Origin: Lachnospiraceae bacterium MA2020
GTDB taxonomy: Bacteria > Bacillota > Clostridia > Lachnospirales > Lachnospiraceae
Length of the DNA: 64,000 nucleotides
Assembly: GCA_000746015.1 (NCBI GenBank)
Contig: JQKK01000004.1
Location: 1 to 64,000, forward strand
Reading direction: 5' to 3'
Shown: in pieces, positions 35,639 to 44,898 of the stretch
Numbering within the stretch: the first letter of the stretch is position 1
How the letters are laid out: each line of letters starts with the position of its first letter
Position numbers and translations under genes: made by a program
Notes under the pieces: generated by a model
What the model was told of the DNA's origin: nothing
The model's input: only the letters and a program-made list of their open reading frames with translations
Database searches by the model: none

Positions 35639-35667
35639 ATGATAAATGGTATCACGGCATTTGTCAA
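35639..35667 (-). promoter_or_regulatory. Promoter of the tRNA-Pro gene
   Basis: On the minus strand there is a perfect -35 TTGACA (35662-35667), a 17-base spacer and TATCAT (35639-35644). The tRNA starts 13 bases downstream. Confidence 0.8.
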
Positions 35668-35707
35668 TACAGTTTTATCGACTTTGTAGTTTGATACGAG
35701 GGGGCTT

Positions 35708-37414
35708 ATGCCTAAGATGAATAAAGACAGGCTGTACTTTGTCTCAAGCATTATTGTCTGTACAGCCATAAATGTTCTATTTTCATATATAGTGATTAGT
35801 TGTGGTCTGCCACTGTATCTTGATACTATAGGGATTTTTTTGATGACTTTTTTAGGTGGTTTCTTCCCGGGGATTATTACAGCGGTTACTACAAATCTAT
35901 TGTGCGGATTTTTCAATCCGTACTCTATGTACTATGCTTTTATTGGAGTAATGATGGCATTATGTACATCTATTTTTTCAAAAGACGAAAGATATAAGAA
36001 AAAAGTAAATATTGTCTGGCTGGCTCTGGCATCGGCATTTATAAGTGGTATTATCGGAGTAGTACTGCAGTGGATCCTTATAGGTAAGTCTCAGTTTGAT
36101 TATGTATCAGATATTGCATTGATGCTGGCGGGAAACAATAATTATAAGTTTTTTGGATATTCTCTACTTTTATCTATTCTCATAAATATTGTAGATAAGG
36201 GCTTTAGTATTGCGATAGCTGTCGCATTATTAAGACTTGTACCTGATAAAGTACGGGTGATGATCAAAAATAGTGGATATAAACAGAGGCCGCTTACTAA
36301 AGAAGAACTCGCCGGGATAAATGTTAAAGACGGTGGAACATCTCTCAGGGTAAGAATGACAGTTATGCTCGTAGGTATTGTTCTTGCACTGACTATCATA
36401 CTCAGTATGGTGAGCATTAGAATAGTGTATGAGGATGCTGCCGGGTTTATAGATAGTTCATTTGGAGATTATCATAAATTTATAATAGACTATAGTATTA
36501 AGCTGATGCTTGTTTTCTCAGGCTTTTTTGTATTGATCCTGACGTATGGCCTATGGATATTTGACAATACGCTCCTATATCCTATAGTCAGTCTAAAAAA
36601 AGGTATCGATGACTTTATGGAAGGCATGGATGATCAGGAAAAGCTTGATGAAAGTGTGAGAAGTCTGCAAAAGCTTGATATACGAACTAATGATGAAGTT
36701 GAAAGACTATACAAGCTTGTTTGTGAGATGACTGTGGGAACGACAGAGCAGATGAGAAGCATCAGAATGCTTGCAAGATCAAATGTCAAGATGCAGGCAG
36801 GTCTGATAATCACTATGGCTGATATCGTGGAAAACAGGAATTTTGAAGCGAAATCTCATATACAGAGGATAGCGGCTTATGTGAGACTTATCATGTATGG
36901 GCTGAAACGAAAAGGATATTATGCGGAAAAGCTGACGGACAAGTTTATGAATGACGTCGAGATATCAGCGCCGCTTTATGATATCGGTAAGATCAATGTA
37001 CCGGATGCTATCCTTAAAAAGCCGGGAAAACTTACGGACGATGAATTTGAACAGATCAAGCTTCATACGACTGCTGGTCAGAAAATACTTGAAAATGCCA
37101 TAAGTACTATGGAAGGTGAAAACTACCTTAAGGAAGCGAGAAACATGGTTGCATATCATCATGAAAGATGGGATGGCACAGGCTATCCGGAAGGACTGCA
37201 TGGTCAGGTCATACCTCTTTCAGCAAGGATCATGGCAGTGGCAGATGTGTTTGACGCTCTGACTTCGGAAAGAGTCTATAAAAAAGCATATCCTATAGAA
37301 AAAGCTATAGAAATTATGAATGAGGGTGCAGGAAGTCAGTTTGATCCAAAATGTGTGGAAGTATTTATGGATCAGATCGCAGATGTGAAAAAGATAATGA
37401 AGAAGTACCAGTAG
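35708..37414 (+). CDS. Membrane HD-GYP-like protein with substituted HD motif
   Basis: 568 residues. The first 185 hold about six membrane segments (IGIFLMTFLGGFFPGIITAV) similar to the membrane domain of LytS or ECF S-components. Two more segments follow near 218-240 and 265-285, then a HAMP-like linker and an HD-GYP domain (about 370-560). The domain keeps HIQRIAAY, AYHHERWDGTGYPEGL and the ARIMAVADVFDALT stretch. However, the HD pair itself reads YD (PLYDIGKI, residues 424-425). In HD-GYP phosphodiesterases the HD histidine binds the metal centre, so cyclic-di-GMP hydrolysis may be altered or lost. RBS GAGGGGG. First gene of a four-gene signalling operon. Confidence 0.88.
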   Translation: MPKMNKDRLYFVSSIIVCTAINVLFSYIVISCGLPLYLDTIGIFLMTFLGGFFPGIITAVTTNLLCGFFNPYSMYYAFIGVMMALCTSIFSKDERYKKKVNIVWLALASAFISGIIGVVLQWILIGKSQFDYVSDIALMLAGNNNYKFFGYSLLLSILINIVDKGFSIAIAVALLRLVPDKVRVMIKNSGYKQRPLTKEELAGINVKDGGTSLRVRMTVMLVGIVLALTIILSMVSIRIVYEDAAGFIDSSFGDYHKFIIDYSIKLMLVFSGFFVLILTYGLWIFDNTLLYPIVSLKKGIDDFMEGMDDQEKLDESVRSLQKLDIRTNDEVERLYKLVCEMTVGTTEQMRSIRMLARSNVKMQAGLIITMADIVENRNFEAKSHIQRIAAYVRLIMYGLKRKGYYAEKLTDKFMNDVEISAPLYDIGKINVPDAILKKPGKLTDDEFEQIKLHTTAGQKILENAISTMEGENYLKEARNMVAYHHERWDGTGYPEGLHGQVIPLSARIMAVADVFDALTSERVYKKAYPIEKAIEIMNEGAGSQFDPKCVEVFMDQIADVKKIMKKYQ

Positions 37415-37441
37415 TTTTATAAGTAATGGGGGACACCTGGT

Positions 37442-40400
37442 ATGGAAGGTAAGTTAAGGATAAAAATAAGTATAGCATCTATATTGCTTGTCATAAATGT
37501 AGTTGCAAATACTGTATGTGCTCATGCTCATCAGGAGGAAGAACGTGCTATTGCGGCTCGTATGTCAGGATCTGCATATATGGCGGTTTTATACAATGCA
37601 AGTAATGGACTGCCTACATCTGAGGCAAATTGTGTACTTGGCGCTTCTGATGGTTACGTATGGATCGGCGGATACAGCGGCATCATAAGATATGATGGTA
37701 CGAAATTTGAAAGAATGCCTTCGGAGACAGGGTTGTTAAACGGCAGAGTGTTGTTTGAGGACAGCATCGGCAGGATATGGGTTGGAACTAATGATAATGG
37801 AGTAATAGTTATGGATAGCAATGAATTTAACTATTATTCCAAGGGAGAAGATCTTGCCTCTAACTCAGTACGCTCTTTTGCAGAAGATGCAAATGGAAAT
37901 GTATATATAGGCTCTACCGCAGGAATTTCGTATGTTGATGACAGGATGGAGATCCATCTTGTCGATGACAGCAGGATAAACAATGAGAGGATTTTGCGGC
38001 TTGTTTCCGATAAGAGTGGGAATGTTTTCGGTCAGACAAAAGCCGGAGCCATTTTTTCAATAGAAAATGGGAAAATTACCAGATACTACGAAAGCAGAGA
38101 TCTTAATATAAAAAAGATAACAACGATCCTGGCTGATCCTGATGAAGAGGGAAAAATCTATATAGGTACAGAAGGAGAGTATATATATCACGGAAATTTC
38201 GGTGATAAGGCCGATAAGATGACAGCAATAAAGATCAGCCCTATCAGTAATGTACATTGGATGTCTTGTGAATTTGGCCGGATATGGATCGCATCGGAGT
38301 CACTTGTGGGATATCTCGATGAAGATCATCATATGAGGACGGTTACACATCTCCCAATGAATACTTCTATTGAAATGATGACCTCAGATTATCAGGGGAA
38401 TATGTGGTTTGCATCATCAAGACAGGGTGTAATGAAGATAGTAGCAAACCAGTTTGAGAATTGTACGCGAAATGCCGGGCTTGAAGATCAGGTCATAAAT
38501 TCTGTCCTCATGAAAAGTGGTGAGTTGTATGTGGGAACAGAGAATGGTCTTAAGATTATTGGAAGAAATCACCATAATATCGAGACTAAACTCACCAATT
38601 ATATAGGCAATACCAGAATACGCTGCATTATGGATGACAGATATGGAAATATATGGATCTCAACCTTTTCTGATAAACATGGTCTTATGTGTATCGGTAG
38701 AGACGGAACAATTAAAGAGTATACTGTTCGTTCAGGAATGCCAACTAATGAGATACGTTGTACTTATGAAGCTAAAGACGGCTCTATCATAGTAGGTACA
38801 AATTCCGGAATAGCCGTCATTAAAAATGGTGAGATAGTAAGGACGATAAAAAATTCAGATGGATTGAGTAATCCGGTGATATTGACTATATGCGAGGACG
38901 AAAATGGAGTAATATATGCCGGTTCGGATGGAAATGGTATATATCAGATAGAAGGTAAGGCAGTAAAAAGTCGCTTTGGAGATAAGGAGCTTACAAGTGA
39001 TGTCATACTTAAGATAAAAAAGGATGAAAACAGGGATCTGTACTGGATCATTACATCTAACTCTATTGAGTATATGAAAGATGGGAAAGTAGTAAATGTT
39101 TCATCATTTCCATATAATAATAACTTTGACATTTTTCCTGATGATAATAACAGTCTTTGGGTACTGTCATCACAAGGCGTGTATTGGACTGAGGCAGATG
39201 AAATGATCGAGGACAGAGTCGAAAGATATTGTCTGTATACGCTTTCAAATGGCCTCACAAGCATACCTGTTGCTCATAGCTTTAGCCAGCTTGATAAATA
39301 TGGAAATTTATATATAGCTGGTGACAGTGGTGTATCAAAGATCAATGTCCTAAAGTATTACAATGAAAAGGTATTTGTAAAAACGGATATAAATTATATA
39401 CTGTGCGATGATATTGAAATAACACCAGATGAAAATGGTACTTACGTGCTGCCTGGAGAGTGTGAGCGTATTAGTATAGCACCGGCGGTATTTGATTATT
39501 CCATGTATAATCCTACGGTAAATGTATATTTGGAGGGGGCAGGCGACAAGGGAATAAAAGCAGATAAAGATAAGCTTATACCTCTTGAGTATACCGAGCT
39601 TAGATATGGGGATTATATTCTTCATATTCAGATAATAGACAGATATACAAATGATGTTTTGTCAGATACAACAGCAAAAATCAAAAAGCAGCCGCGTCTT
39701 TTTGAACATATAGTTGTACGCATTCTGCTGGTAGCATTGCTTGCTGCGCTTGTAGGAATCATAGTGTGGCGTGTCATGACAGGCACAATTATACGAAGGC
39801 AGTATGAAGAGATACGAGAGGCAAAAGATGAGGCAGAGAGGGCAAATCTCGCAAAGTCGAGATTCCTTGCCAACATGTCACATGAAATAAGGACACCTAT
39901 AAACACGATATTAGGAATGGATGAGATGATCCTCCGGGAATATGCAGCGGGTGTACCAAAAAATTATTTCCTTTCGATAATGAGCTATGCTACGGATATA
40001 CGCAGCGCGACTGAATCACTTTTAAACCTTATCAATGATCTTCTTGATATTTCAAAGATCGAGTCAGGCAAAATGCATCTTGTAGAGCAGGAGTATGGAG
40101 TAGAGGAGATGCTTCGGTCTGTTATCACTATGATAAGGGTAAGAAGTGAAGCAAAGAAACTGTATTTCAATGTTGATATAGATGGAAATATTCCAAAGAA
40201 ATTATATGGTGATAATGGAAAGATAAAGCAGATAATACTGAATCTTTTAACAAATGCTGTGAAATATACAGATGATGGTGGCTTTACATTAAAGGCTTCA
40301 GTCATTGAAAAGACAGATCTATCGTGCATGCTTCGTTTTTCTGTAAAGGATACAGGCATCGGAGTAAAAAGTGAGGATCTGGACAAGCTGTTTAATGCAT

Positions 40401-41641
40401 ACGAAAGACTCGATGAGGTCAAAAACAGTGGAATTCAGGGTACTGGTCTTGGACTTGATATTTCGAGACAGTTTGCTGAGCTCATGAAGGGAAATCTCTG
40501 GTGTGAAAGTGAGTATGGCAAAGGTAGTGAGTTTATTTTGACTATATCTCAAAAAATAGTTTGTGAAGAGATAATAGGCGTTTTTAATGAAGAAACAGAT
40601 GATATTTCAAGGGGAATGTATATGCCTAAATTTGTTGCGCCTGATGCAGAAATACTTGTAGTCGACGATAATCCTATGAATCTTGCAGTTATAAAGGGAC
40701 TTCTGAAACCGACAAAAGTATTTATAACCACGGCTGAGAGCGGGGAAGAATGTCTTGAAAAGCTAAAAACTGGAAGCTTCAATGTAGTACTGCTTGATCA
40801 TATGATGCCTGGAATGGATGGCATCGAAACACTTGCAAAGATACGCGAGAAGTATCCGGATCTGCCGGTGTATGCGTTGACTGCTAACGGTACTTCCGGA
40901 GATGAATTTTATATATCAAAGGGATTTAATGGCTATCTTGCAAAACCTATTGACTGCGTACAGGTGGAGCAGGCAATCATGCGACATCTGCCGGAGGAGA
41001 TGATGCTGAAACCGGAGGAAGAAGCACCTCAGGAAGCTACTGAATTAAGTGAAGAAATGATGTGGCTATATGAAGTTGAGGGAATATTAGTTGATGATGG
41101 TTTAAAGAATTCTGGTGGCGCTGCATCTTATGCTTTTTCATTAAATCTGTTTTGGGATACTATCGACGATAACTCTCATATAATTGAAACAGCTTATCGC
41201 GATGGAGATATCAGGCTTTATACAGTCAAGGTACATGCTTTGAAAAGCTCTGCACGTATAATAGGTGCTATGGCGCTGGCTGATCTGTGTCAGGAGCTTG
41301 AGGACGCAGGAAACAGAAATGATACTGAGTTTATTGCGGCAAAGACCGGAAAACTTCTTTCAGATTATAGGGGATTTAAGGAAAAGCTTGAAAGGATCAG
41401 CGGTAAAGGACCTGAGTCCGAGTATAAGAGTGACAAACCAATGATCTCAGCAGAAGAGCTTGAGGATGCATATGCAGCACTCAGGGAAATCGTTCCTCAG
41501 ATGGACTATGATTCTGTCGAAATGATACTGGAGCAGCTAAATGACTATAAGCTGCCGCCAGAGGACGATGAAAAGATATCTAAGGTTGGAAAATACCTCA
41601 AGATGCTGGATTGGGAATCAATGGAAGAATTGATAAACTAA
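37442..41641 (+). CDS. Beta-propeller hybrid histidine kinase (receiver plus HPt)
   Basis: 1399 residues. Signal peptide (1-28, ending CAHAH). Residues 45-640 are a two-component regulator propeller with many blades of the form DGYVWIGGYSGIIRYDG, SIGRIWVGTNDNGV and NVYIGSTAGISYV. A Y_Y_Y-like domain is near 665-750, a membrane segment near 758-780, HisKA with histidine near 817 (MSHEIRTPINTIL), HATPase_c (DTGIGVKSEDLDKLF, GTGLGLDI), a receiver (VVDDNPMN; aspartate in LLDHMMPGMDG near 1119) and an HPt domain with histidine near 1265 (VHALKSSARI). This architecture resembles glycan-sensing hybrid kinases, but no DNA-binding output is attached. The RBS GGGGGA lies upstream. It is co-transcribed with the response regulator. 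Confidence 0.94.
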   Translation: MEGKLRIKISIASILLVINVVANTVCAHAHQEEERAIAARMSGSAYMAVLYNASNGLPTSEANCVLGASDGYVWIGGYSGIIRYDGTKFERMPSETGLLNGRVLFEDSIGRIWVGTNDNGVIVMDSNEFNYYSKGEDLASNSVRSFAEDANGNVYIGSTAGISYVDDRMEIHLVDDSRINNERILRLVSDKSGNVFGQTKAGAIFSIENGKITRYYESRDLNIKKITTILADPDEEGKIYIGTEGEYIYHGNFGDKADKMTAIKISPISNVHWMSCEFGRIWIASESLVGYLDEDHHMRTVTHLPMNTSIEMMTSDYQGNMWFASSRQGVMKIVANQFENCTRNAGLEDQVINSVLMKSGELYVGTENGLKIIGRNHHNIETKLTNYIGNTRIRCIMDDRYGNIWISTFSDKHGLMCIGRDGTIKEYTVRSGMPTNEIRCTYEAKDGSIIVGTNSGIAVIKNGEIVRTIKNSDGLSNPVILTICEDENGVIYAGSDGNGIYQIEGKAVKSRFGDKELTSDVILKIKKDENRDLYWIITSNSIEYMKDGKVVNVSSFPYNNNFDIFPDDNNSLWVLSSQGVYWTEADEMIEDRVERYCLYTLSNGLTSIPVAHSFSQLDKYGNLYIAGDSGVSKINVLKYYNEKVFVKTDINYILCDDIEITPDENGTYVLPGECERISIAPAVFDYSMYNPTVNVYLEGAGDKGIKADKDKLIPLEYTELRYGDYILHIQIIDRYTNDVLSDTTAKIKKQPRLFEHIVVRILLVALLAALVGIIVWRVMTGTIIRRQYEEIREAKDEAERANLAKSRFLANMSHEIRTPINTILGMDEMILREYAAGVPKNYFLSIMSYATDIRSATESLLNLINDLLDISKIESGKMHLVEQEYGVEEMLRSVITMIRVRSEAKKLYFNVDIDGNIPKKLYGDNGKIKQIILNLLTNAVKYTDDGGFTLKASVIEKTDLSCMLRFSVKDTGIGVKSEDLDKLFNAYERLDEVKNSGIQGTGLGLDISRQFAELMKGNLWCESEYGKGSEFILTISQKIVCEEIIGVFNEETDDISRGMYMPKFVAPDAEILVVDDNPMNLAVIKGLLKPTKVFITTAESGEECLEKLKTGSFNVVLLDHMMPGMDGIETLAKIREKYPDLPVYALTANGTSGDEFYISKGFNGYLAKPIDCVQVEQAIMRHLPEEMMLKPEEEAPQEATELSEEMMWLYEVEGILVDDGLKNSGGAASYAFSLNLFWDTIDDNSHIIETAYRDGDIRLYTVKVHALKSSARIIGAMALADLCQELEDAGNRNDTEFIAAKTGKLLSDYRGFKEKLERISGKGPESEYKSDKPMISAEELEDAYAALREIVPQMDYDSVEMILEQLNDYKLPPEDDEKISKVGKYLKMLDWESMEELIN

Positions 41642-41677
41642 TTATTTTAGAACGATACTATTGGAGGAGGCGATGAT

Positions 41678-42439
41678 ATGTCAGAGCAGCGTGTAATATT
41701 ATTGGGAGAGAAGCAGACATTTCTGATAAGAGCACTAATAAAGAAGATAAAGGACTCAAATGTAGAGTGTGATTTTGTGACCTGGACTATTGATAATATC
41801 AATAAAAACTGGGATAATACAGCACTGGTCATCCTTTATATGGATGAGGGAGTCAGACCGCATGAGGATGTTGTTCACTTTCTTGTAGACAAAATGGATG
41901 AAACAGGAAATATGATGATGATAGTCGGAGAAAAGGGAGATGCAACTATTGTTAAAAACCATATTCCTTCGGATCTGATATATAAAACATGCTACAGACC
42001 GGTCAATAATGATGAATTTACAGAGACAGTATGCGACTTTATGCAGAAGGTTGAGCTTGGAGAATTCAAGAAAAGCATCCTTGTCGTGGATGATGACACA
42101 AATTATCTTGGAATCGTAAGAGAGTGGCTAAAGGAAGACTACAAGGTTTCAATGGCAAATTCGGGGTTGCAGGCGATCAAATGGCTTGGTAAAAATAAGG
42201 CAGATCTGATACTTTTAGACCATGAAATGCCTGTAACAAGTGGACCTAAGGTGCTTGAGATGCTGAGAAGTGATCCGGAAACGGCGGATATTCCCGTAAT
42301 ATTCCTTACAGGAAAAAGTGACAAAGAAAGCGTAATGTCTGTAATTGCTCTTAAACCAGAGGGATATTTCCTTAAGACAATAAAGAAAGATGAATTGTTG
42401 GAAAACTTAAATGATTTCTTTATAAAAAGAAAGGTATAG
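41678..42439 (+). CDS. Response regulator with degenerate and intact receiver domains
   Basis: 253 residues. The C-terminal half (about 130-253) is a standard receiver: LVVDDDTNYLGIVREWL, phospho-aspartate near 181 (LILLDHEMPV), the switch threonine in FLTGKSDK and a lysine in FLKTIKK. The first 125 residues share the receiver outline (VILLGEKQTFLIRALIKKI, LVILYMDEGVR) but lack the acidic pocket, so this is likely a pseudo-receiver used for binding. No DNA-binding domain. It is a plausible target of the HPt domain of the preceding kinase and regulator of the HD-GYP protein 2 bases downstream. Strong RBS GGAGGAGG. Confidence 0.9.
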   Translation: MSEQRVILLGEKQTFLIRALIKKIKDSNVECDFVTWTIDNINKNWDNTALVILYMDEGVRPHEDVVHFLVDKMDETGNMMMIVGEKGDATIVKNHIPSDLIYKTCYRPVNNDEFTETVCDFMQKVELGEFKKSILVVDDDTNYLGIVREWLKEDYKVSMANSGLQAIKWLGKNKADLILLDHEMPVTSGPKVLEMLRSDPETADIPVIFLTGKSDKESVMSVIALKPEGYFLKTIKKDELLENLNDFFIKRKV

Positions 42440-42441
42440 AG

Positions 42442-44622
42442 ATGTTTGCATTTCTTCGGACGTACCAGCTTGATATAATGCTTGCGCTGTCAAGTATTTG
42501 TCTGATTATTTTCTTTTTTACATTTATAGCAAAGACGATCCCTGTTACCAGAAAGGTGATCCTTATGGTGATGGAGATGAGTGCGGCTATTTGGCTGCTG
42601 GCAGATAGGGCAGCATATGCATCACGTGGTGTGATCGGACCAAAAGGCTACTGGCCTACAAGGATAAGCAATTTTATAGTTTTTACGATGGTCTTGGTCG
42701 TACTCTTTTGTGTCAACAAATACATTCAGGACGTTTTCAAAAATGAAGGCAAAATGGAAGCGATATCTGTTGGACTAAAGATTGCGGATATAATTGGTAT
42801 AATCGCTATATGTATGGTTATAATCTCGCAGTTCACGGGGTTATATTATGTTTTTGATGAGTATAACAATTATCACAGGACAAAATGGTACTTTGTCAGC
42901 TTTATTTTTCCATATACCATATTTTTCATACAGCTTTTTGAGCTTATAAGACTTGGTAAAAAAATAAAGAGTAGAATAGTCATATCCCTTTTGGCTTTTG
43001 ATATTGTATGCATTGTTTCTTCGCTTATACAGTATTTTGTTTACGGCATATCACTGGTTGATATGGCGGCTGTTGCAATGGTGATCGATATATATGTGTT
43101 TGCCTATATTGATATGAATGAGCGTATCGAGCATGCAAACAGGATAGAGATAGATAACTTGCGGGGAGAGCAGGAGAGTATGAGGAGGCTCTTTGAGCAG
43201 ACAGCTAAGGCTTTGGCTACAGCAATCGATGCAAAGGATAAGTATACTCAGGGCCATTCTCTCAGGGTGGCAGAATATGCTAAAGAGATCGCGCATAAGG
43301 CAGGACTGAATGAAAAAGGATGTGATGAGGTATACTACGCAGCGCTTCTGCATGATGTAGGAAAGATCGGTATCGATGATGAAATAATTAAAAAGGATGA
43401 CAGTTTATCAGCTGAAGAATATGAGATAATAAAAAATCATTCGAATATAGGTGGTCAGATACTTTCATCTATCAGAGAGTTTCCGTTTTTAAGCATAGGC
43501 GCAAAGTATCATCATGAAAGATATGATGGAAGCGGATATCCGGAAGGACTGTCAGGTGAAAAAATCCCGGAGATCGCAAGGATAGTGGCTGTTGCAGATA
43601 CTTATGATGCTATGACATCACGCAGGAGCTATCGAGCACCACTTCCGCAGAGTACTGTAAGAGAAGAAATTGTCAAGGGCGGTGGAACTCAGTTTGATTC
43701 CAGATTTTCGGATATTATGGTAGACATGATAGATCATGATACTGAATATGTGATGAAAGAGAAGGAAGAAACTGATGTAGACAGCGTTGACTTAAATCTT
43801 GTAACAATTAAAGAGATGCATTTTGATGAGTATAAAGAGAAAGTATCAGACGGACTTCAGCTTACGAGGAATAAATTAAAGATAAGCTTTAGTGCCCGGG
43901 CGGATGATGAAGAAAATGCAAAGTATTCAATTCCAGCAATAATTCTTTTTGATTCTTATGATGGCTGCGTGCATCAGGATGAAAGAAGTATAAATATTGT
44001 TAATTACTGTGAATATGGAGAAATATGGCTTGATGGTCATGTTATAGATAATGCAACACGCAACATGAAAACAAATGTGACTGTAAAGAATGAGAAGGGT
44101 GAGAATAGCGGCGCTATAAGGTATGACATAGAGGCTGTCAAGTATAGAGATCATGTGAGGATACTGATCGATAATGACTATAAGCAGATCGAAGTGATCG
44201 CAGCTCTTCCGGATGCAGCCAGATTTGTCTATGTTGCGGTAAGCGGAGAGCATTGCAGTATTAAGGATATTGAAGTAGAAGAGAGCTCGGAGACTATCGG
44301 AGAGGACTATATACCAAGGATAGCAGATGAATTGAATTATATAAGCCGTATCGAAGGTGATATCCCAAATGTCCAGATCGACGGGAACAGGACACAGGCG
44401 TCGAGAGCATTTCCGGTTGTTGATGGCATGAGGATCTGCTTTCATACCATGAGTCTTCCGATGGCAAATCTGATATGGCATTGTCCGTATATAGTGCTGT
44501 TTTCATCTGATGATGGTACTATGCAGGGCGATAATTTTAAGGAGTGTGCATGTATAAGGCTTGATGGAGAAGATGCCACGCGGGATGATACGGCAGAAAA
44601 CCAGCTTACAGTGAAGCGCTGA
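42442..44622 (+). CDS. Membrane HD-GYP phosphodiesterase, 3' end cut by in-frame TGA
   Basis: 726 residues. The N-terminus has 7-8 membrane segments (1-225). A short coiled linker leads to a complete HD-GYP domain (about 265-440): GHSLRVAEYAKEIA, LLHDVGKIGIDDEII (HD at 304-305), KYHHERYDGSGYPEGL and RIVAVADTYDAMTSRRSY. All catalytic residues are present, so it should degrade cyclic-di-GMP. Two homologous beta-rich domains follow (about 455-615 and 620-end). The second is cut by TGA at 44620-44622. The same frame stays open to a TAG at 44841, and those 72 codons match the end of the first domain. The truncated form probably misfolds in the last domain only. The gene overlaps no neighbour and lies 2 bases after the response regulator. 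Confidence 0.9.
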   Translation: MFAFLRTYQLDIMLALSSICLIIFFFTFIAKTIPVTRKVILMVMEMSAAIWLLADRAAYASRGVIGPKGYWPTRISNFIVFTMVLVVLFCVNKYIQDVFKNEGKMEAISVGLKIADIIGIIAICMVIISQFTGLYYVFDEYNNYHRTKWYFVSFIFPYTIFFIQLFELIRLGKKIKSRIVISLLAFDIVCIVSSLIQYFVYGISLVDMAAVAMVIDIYVFAYIDMNERIEHANRIEIDNLRGEQESMRRLFEQTAKALATAIDAKDKYTQGHSLRVAEYAKEIAHKAGLNEKGCDEVYYAALLHDVGKIGIDDEIIKKDDSLSAEEYEIIKNHSNIGGQILSSIREFPFLSIGAKYHHERYDGSGYPEGLSGEKIPEIARIVAVADTYDAMTSRRSYRAPLPQSTVREEIVKGGGTQFDSRFSDIMVDMIDHDTEYVMKEKEETDVDSVDLNLVTIKEMHFDEYKEKVSDGLQLTRNKLKISFSARADDEENAKYSIPAIILFDSYDGCVHQDERSINIVNYCEYGEIWLDGHVIDNATRNMKTNVTVKNEKGENSGAIRYDIEAVKYRDHVRILIDNDYKQIEVIAALPDAARFVYVAVSGEHCSIKDIEVEESSETIGEDYIPRIADELNYISRIEGDIPNVQIDGNRTQASRAFPVVDGMRICFHTMSLPMANLIWHCPYIVLFSSDDGTMQGDNFKECACIRLDGEDATRDDTAENQLTVKR

Positions 44623-44841
44623 GACGCATTTGATGGTTGGAATACATGGAAAAGCATAAATAAGAAAGGCTATGAATGTGAGGTGACCTTAACGAGAAAA
44701 CGGGATAAGGTCATAATGACTACCGATAATGCAGGAATATCGATTAAAAATGTGACAGCAATCGCAAATGGGATTAAAGATGTTTATGTGGCGCTGACAG
44801 GAGATGAGTGTGCATTGACGGATATAAGAGTATTACTTTAG
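44623..44841 (+). pseudogene. Detached 3' end of the HD-GYP gene
   Basis: In frame with 42442-44622 and separated only by the TGA stop. The 72 codons translate to DAFDGWNTWKS, then YECEVTLTRKRDKVIM and end VYVALTGDECALTDIRVLL. This aligns with VYVAVSGEHCSIKDIEVEE, the end of the first repeat domain of the same gene. No RBS or start codon supports separate translation. It is a recent nonsense mutation, a sequencing error or a read-through stop. Confidence 0.85.
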
Positions 44842-44863
44842 GGATTATTTTATAATTTTATGA

Positions 44864-44892
44864 TTGACTTTTTTTAATGGAAGGTGTATTAT
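44864..44892 (+). promoter_or_regulatory. Promoter of the tryptophan T-box operon
   Basis: TTGACT (44864-44869), a 17-base spacer and TATTAT (44887-44892). Transcription would begin near 44899, at the 5' edge of the T-box leader. Confidence 0.75.
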
Positions 44893-44898
44893 CACTTT

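Noticed and set aside
44620-44622. Selenocysteine codon
   Set aside because: The TGA lies in a repeated beta-rich domain without a catalytic cysteine in the sister domain, and no obvious SECIS-like stem directly follows. A nonsense mutation is simpler.
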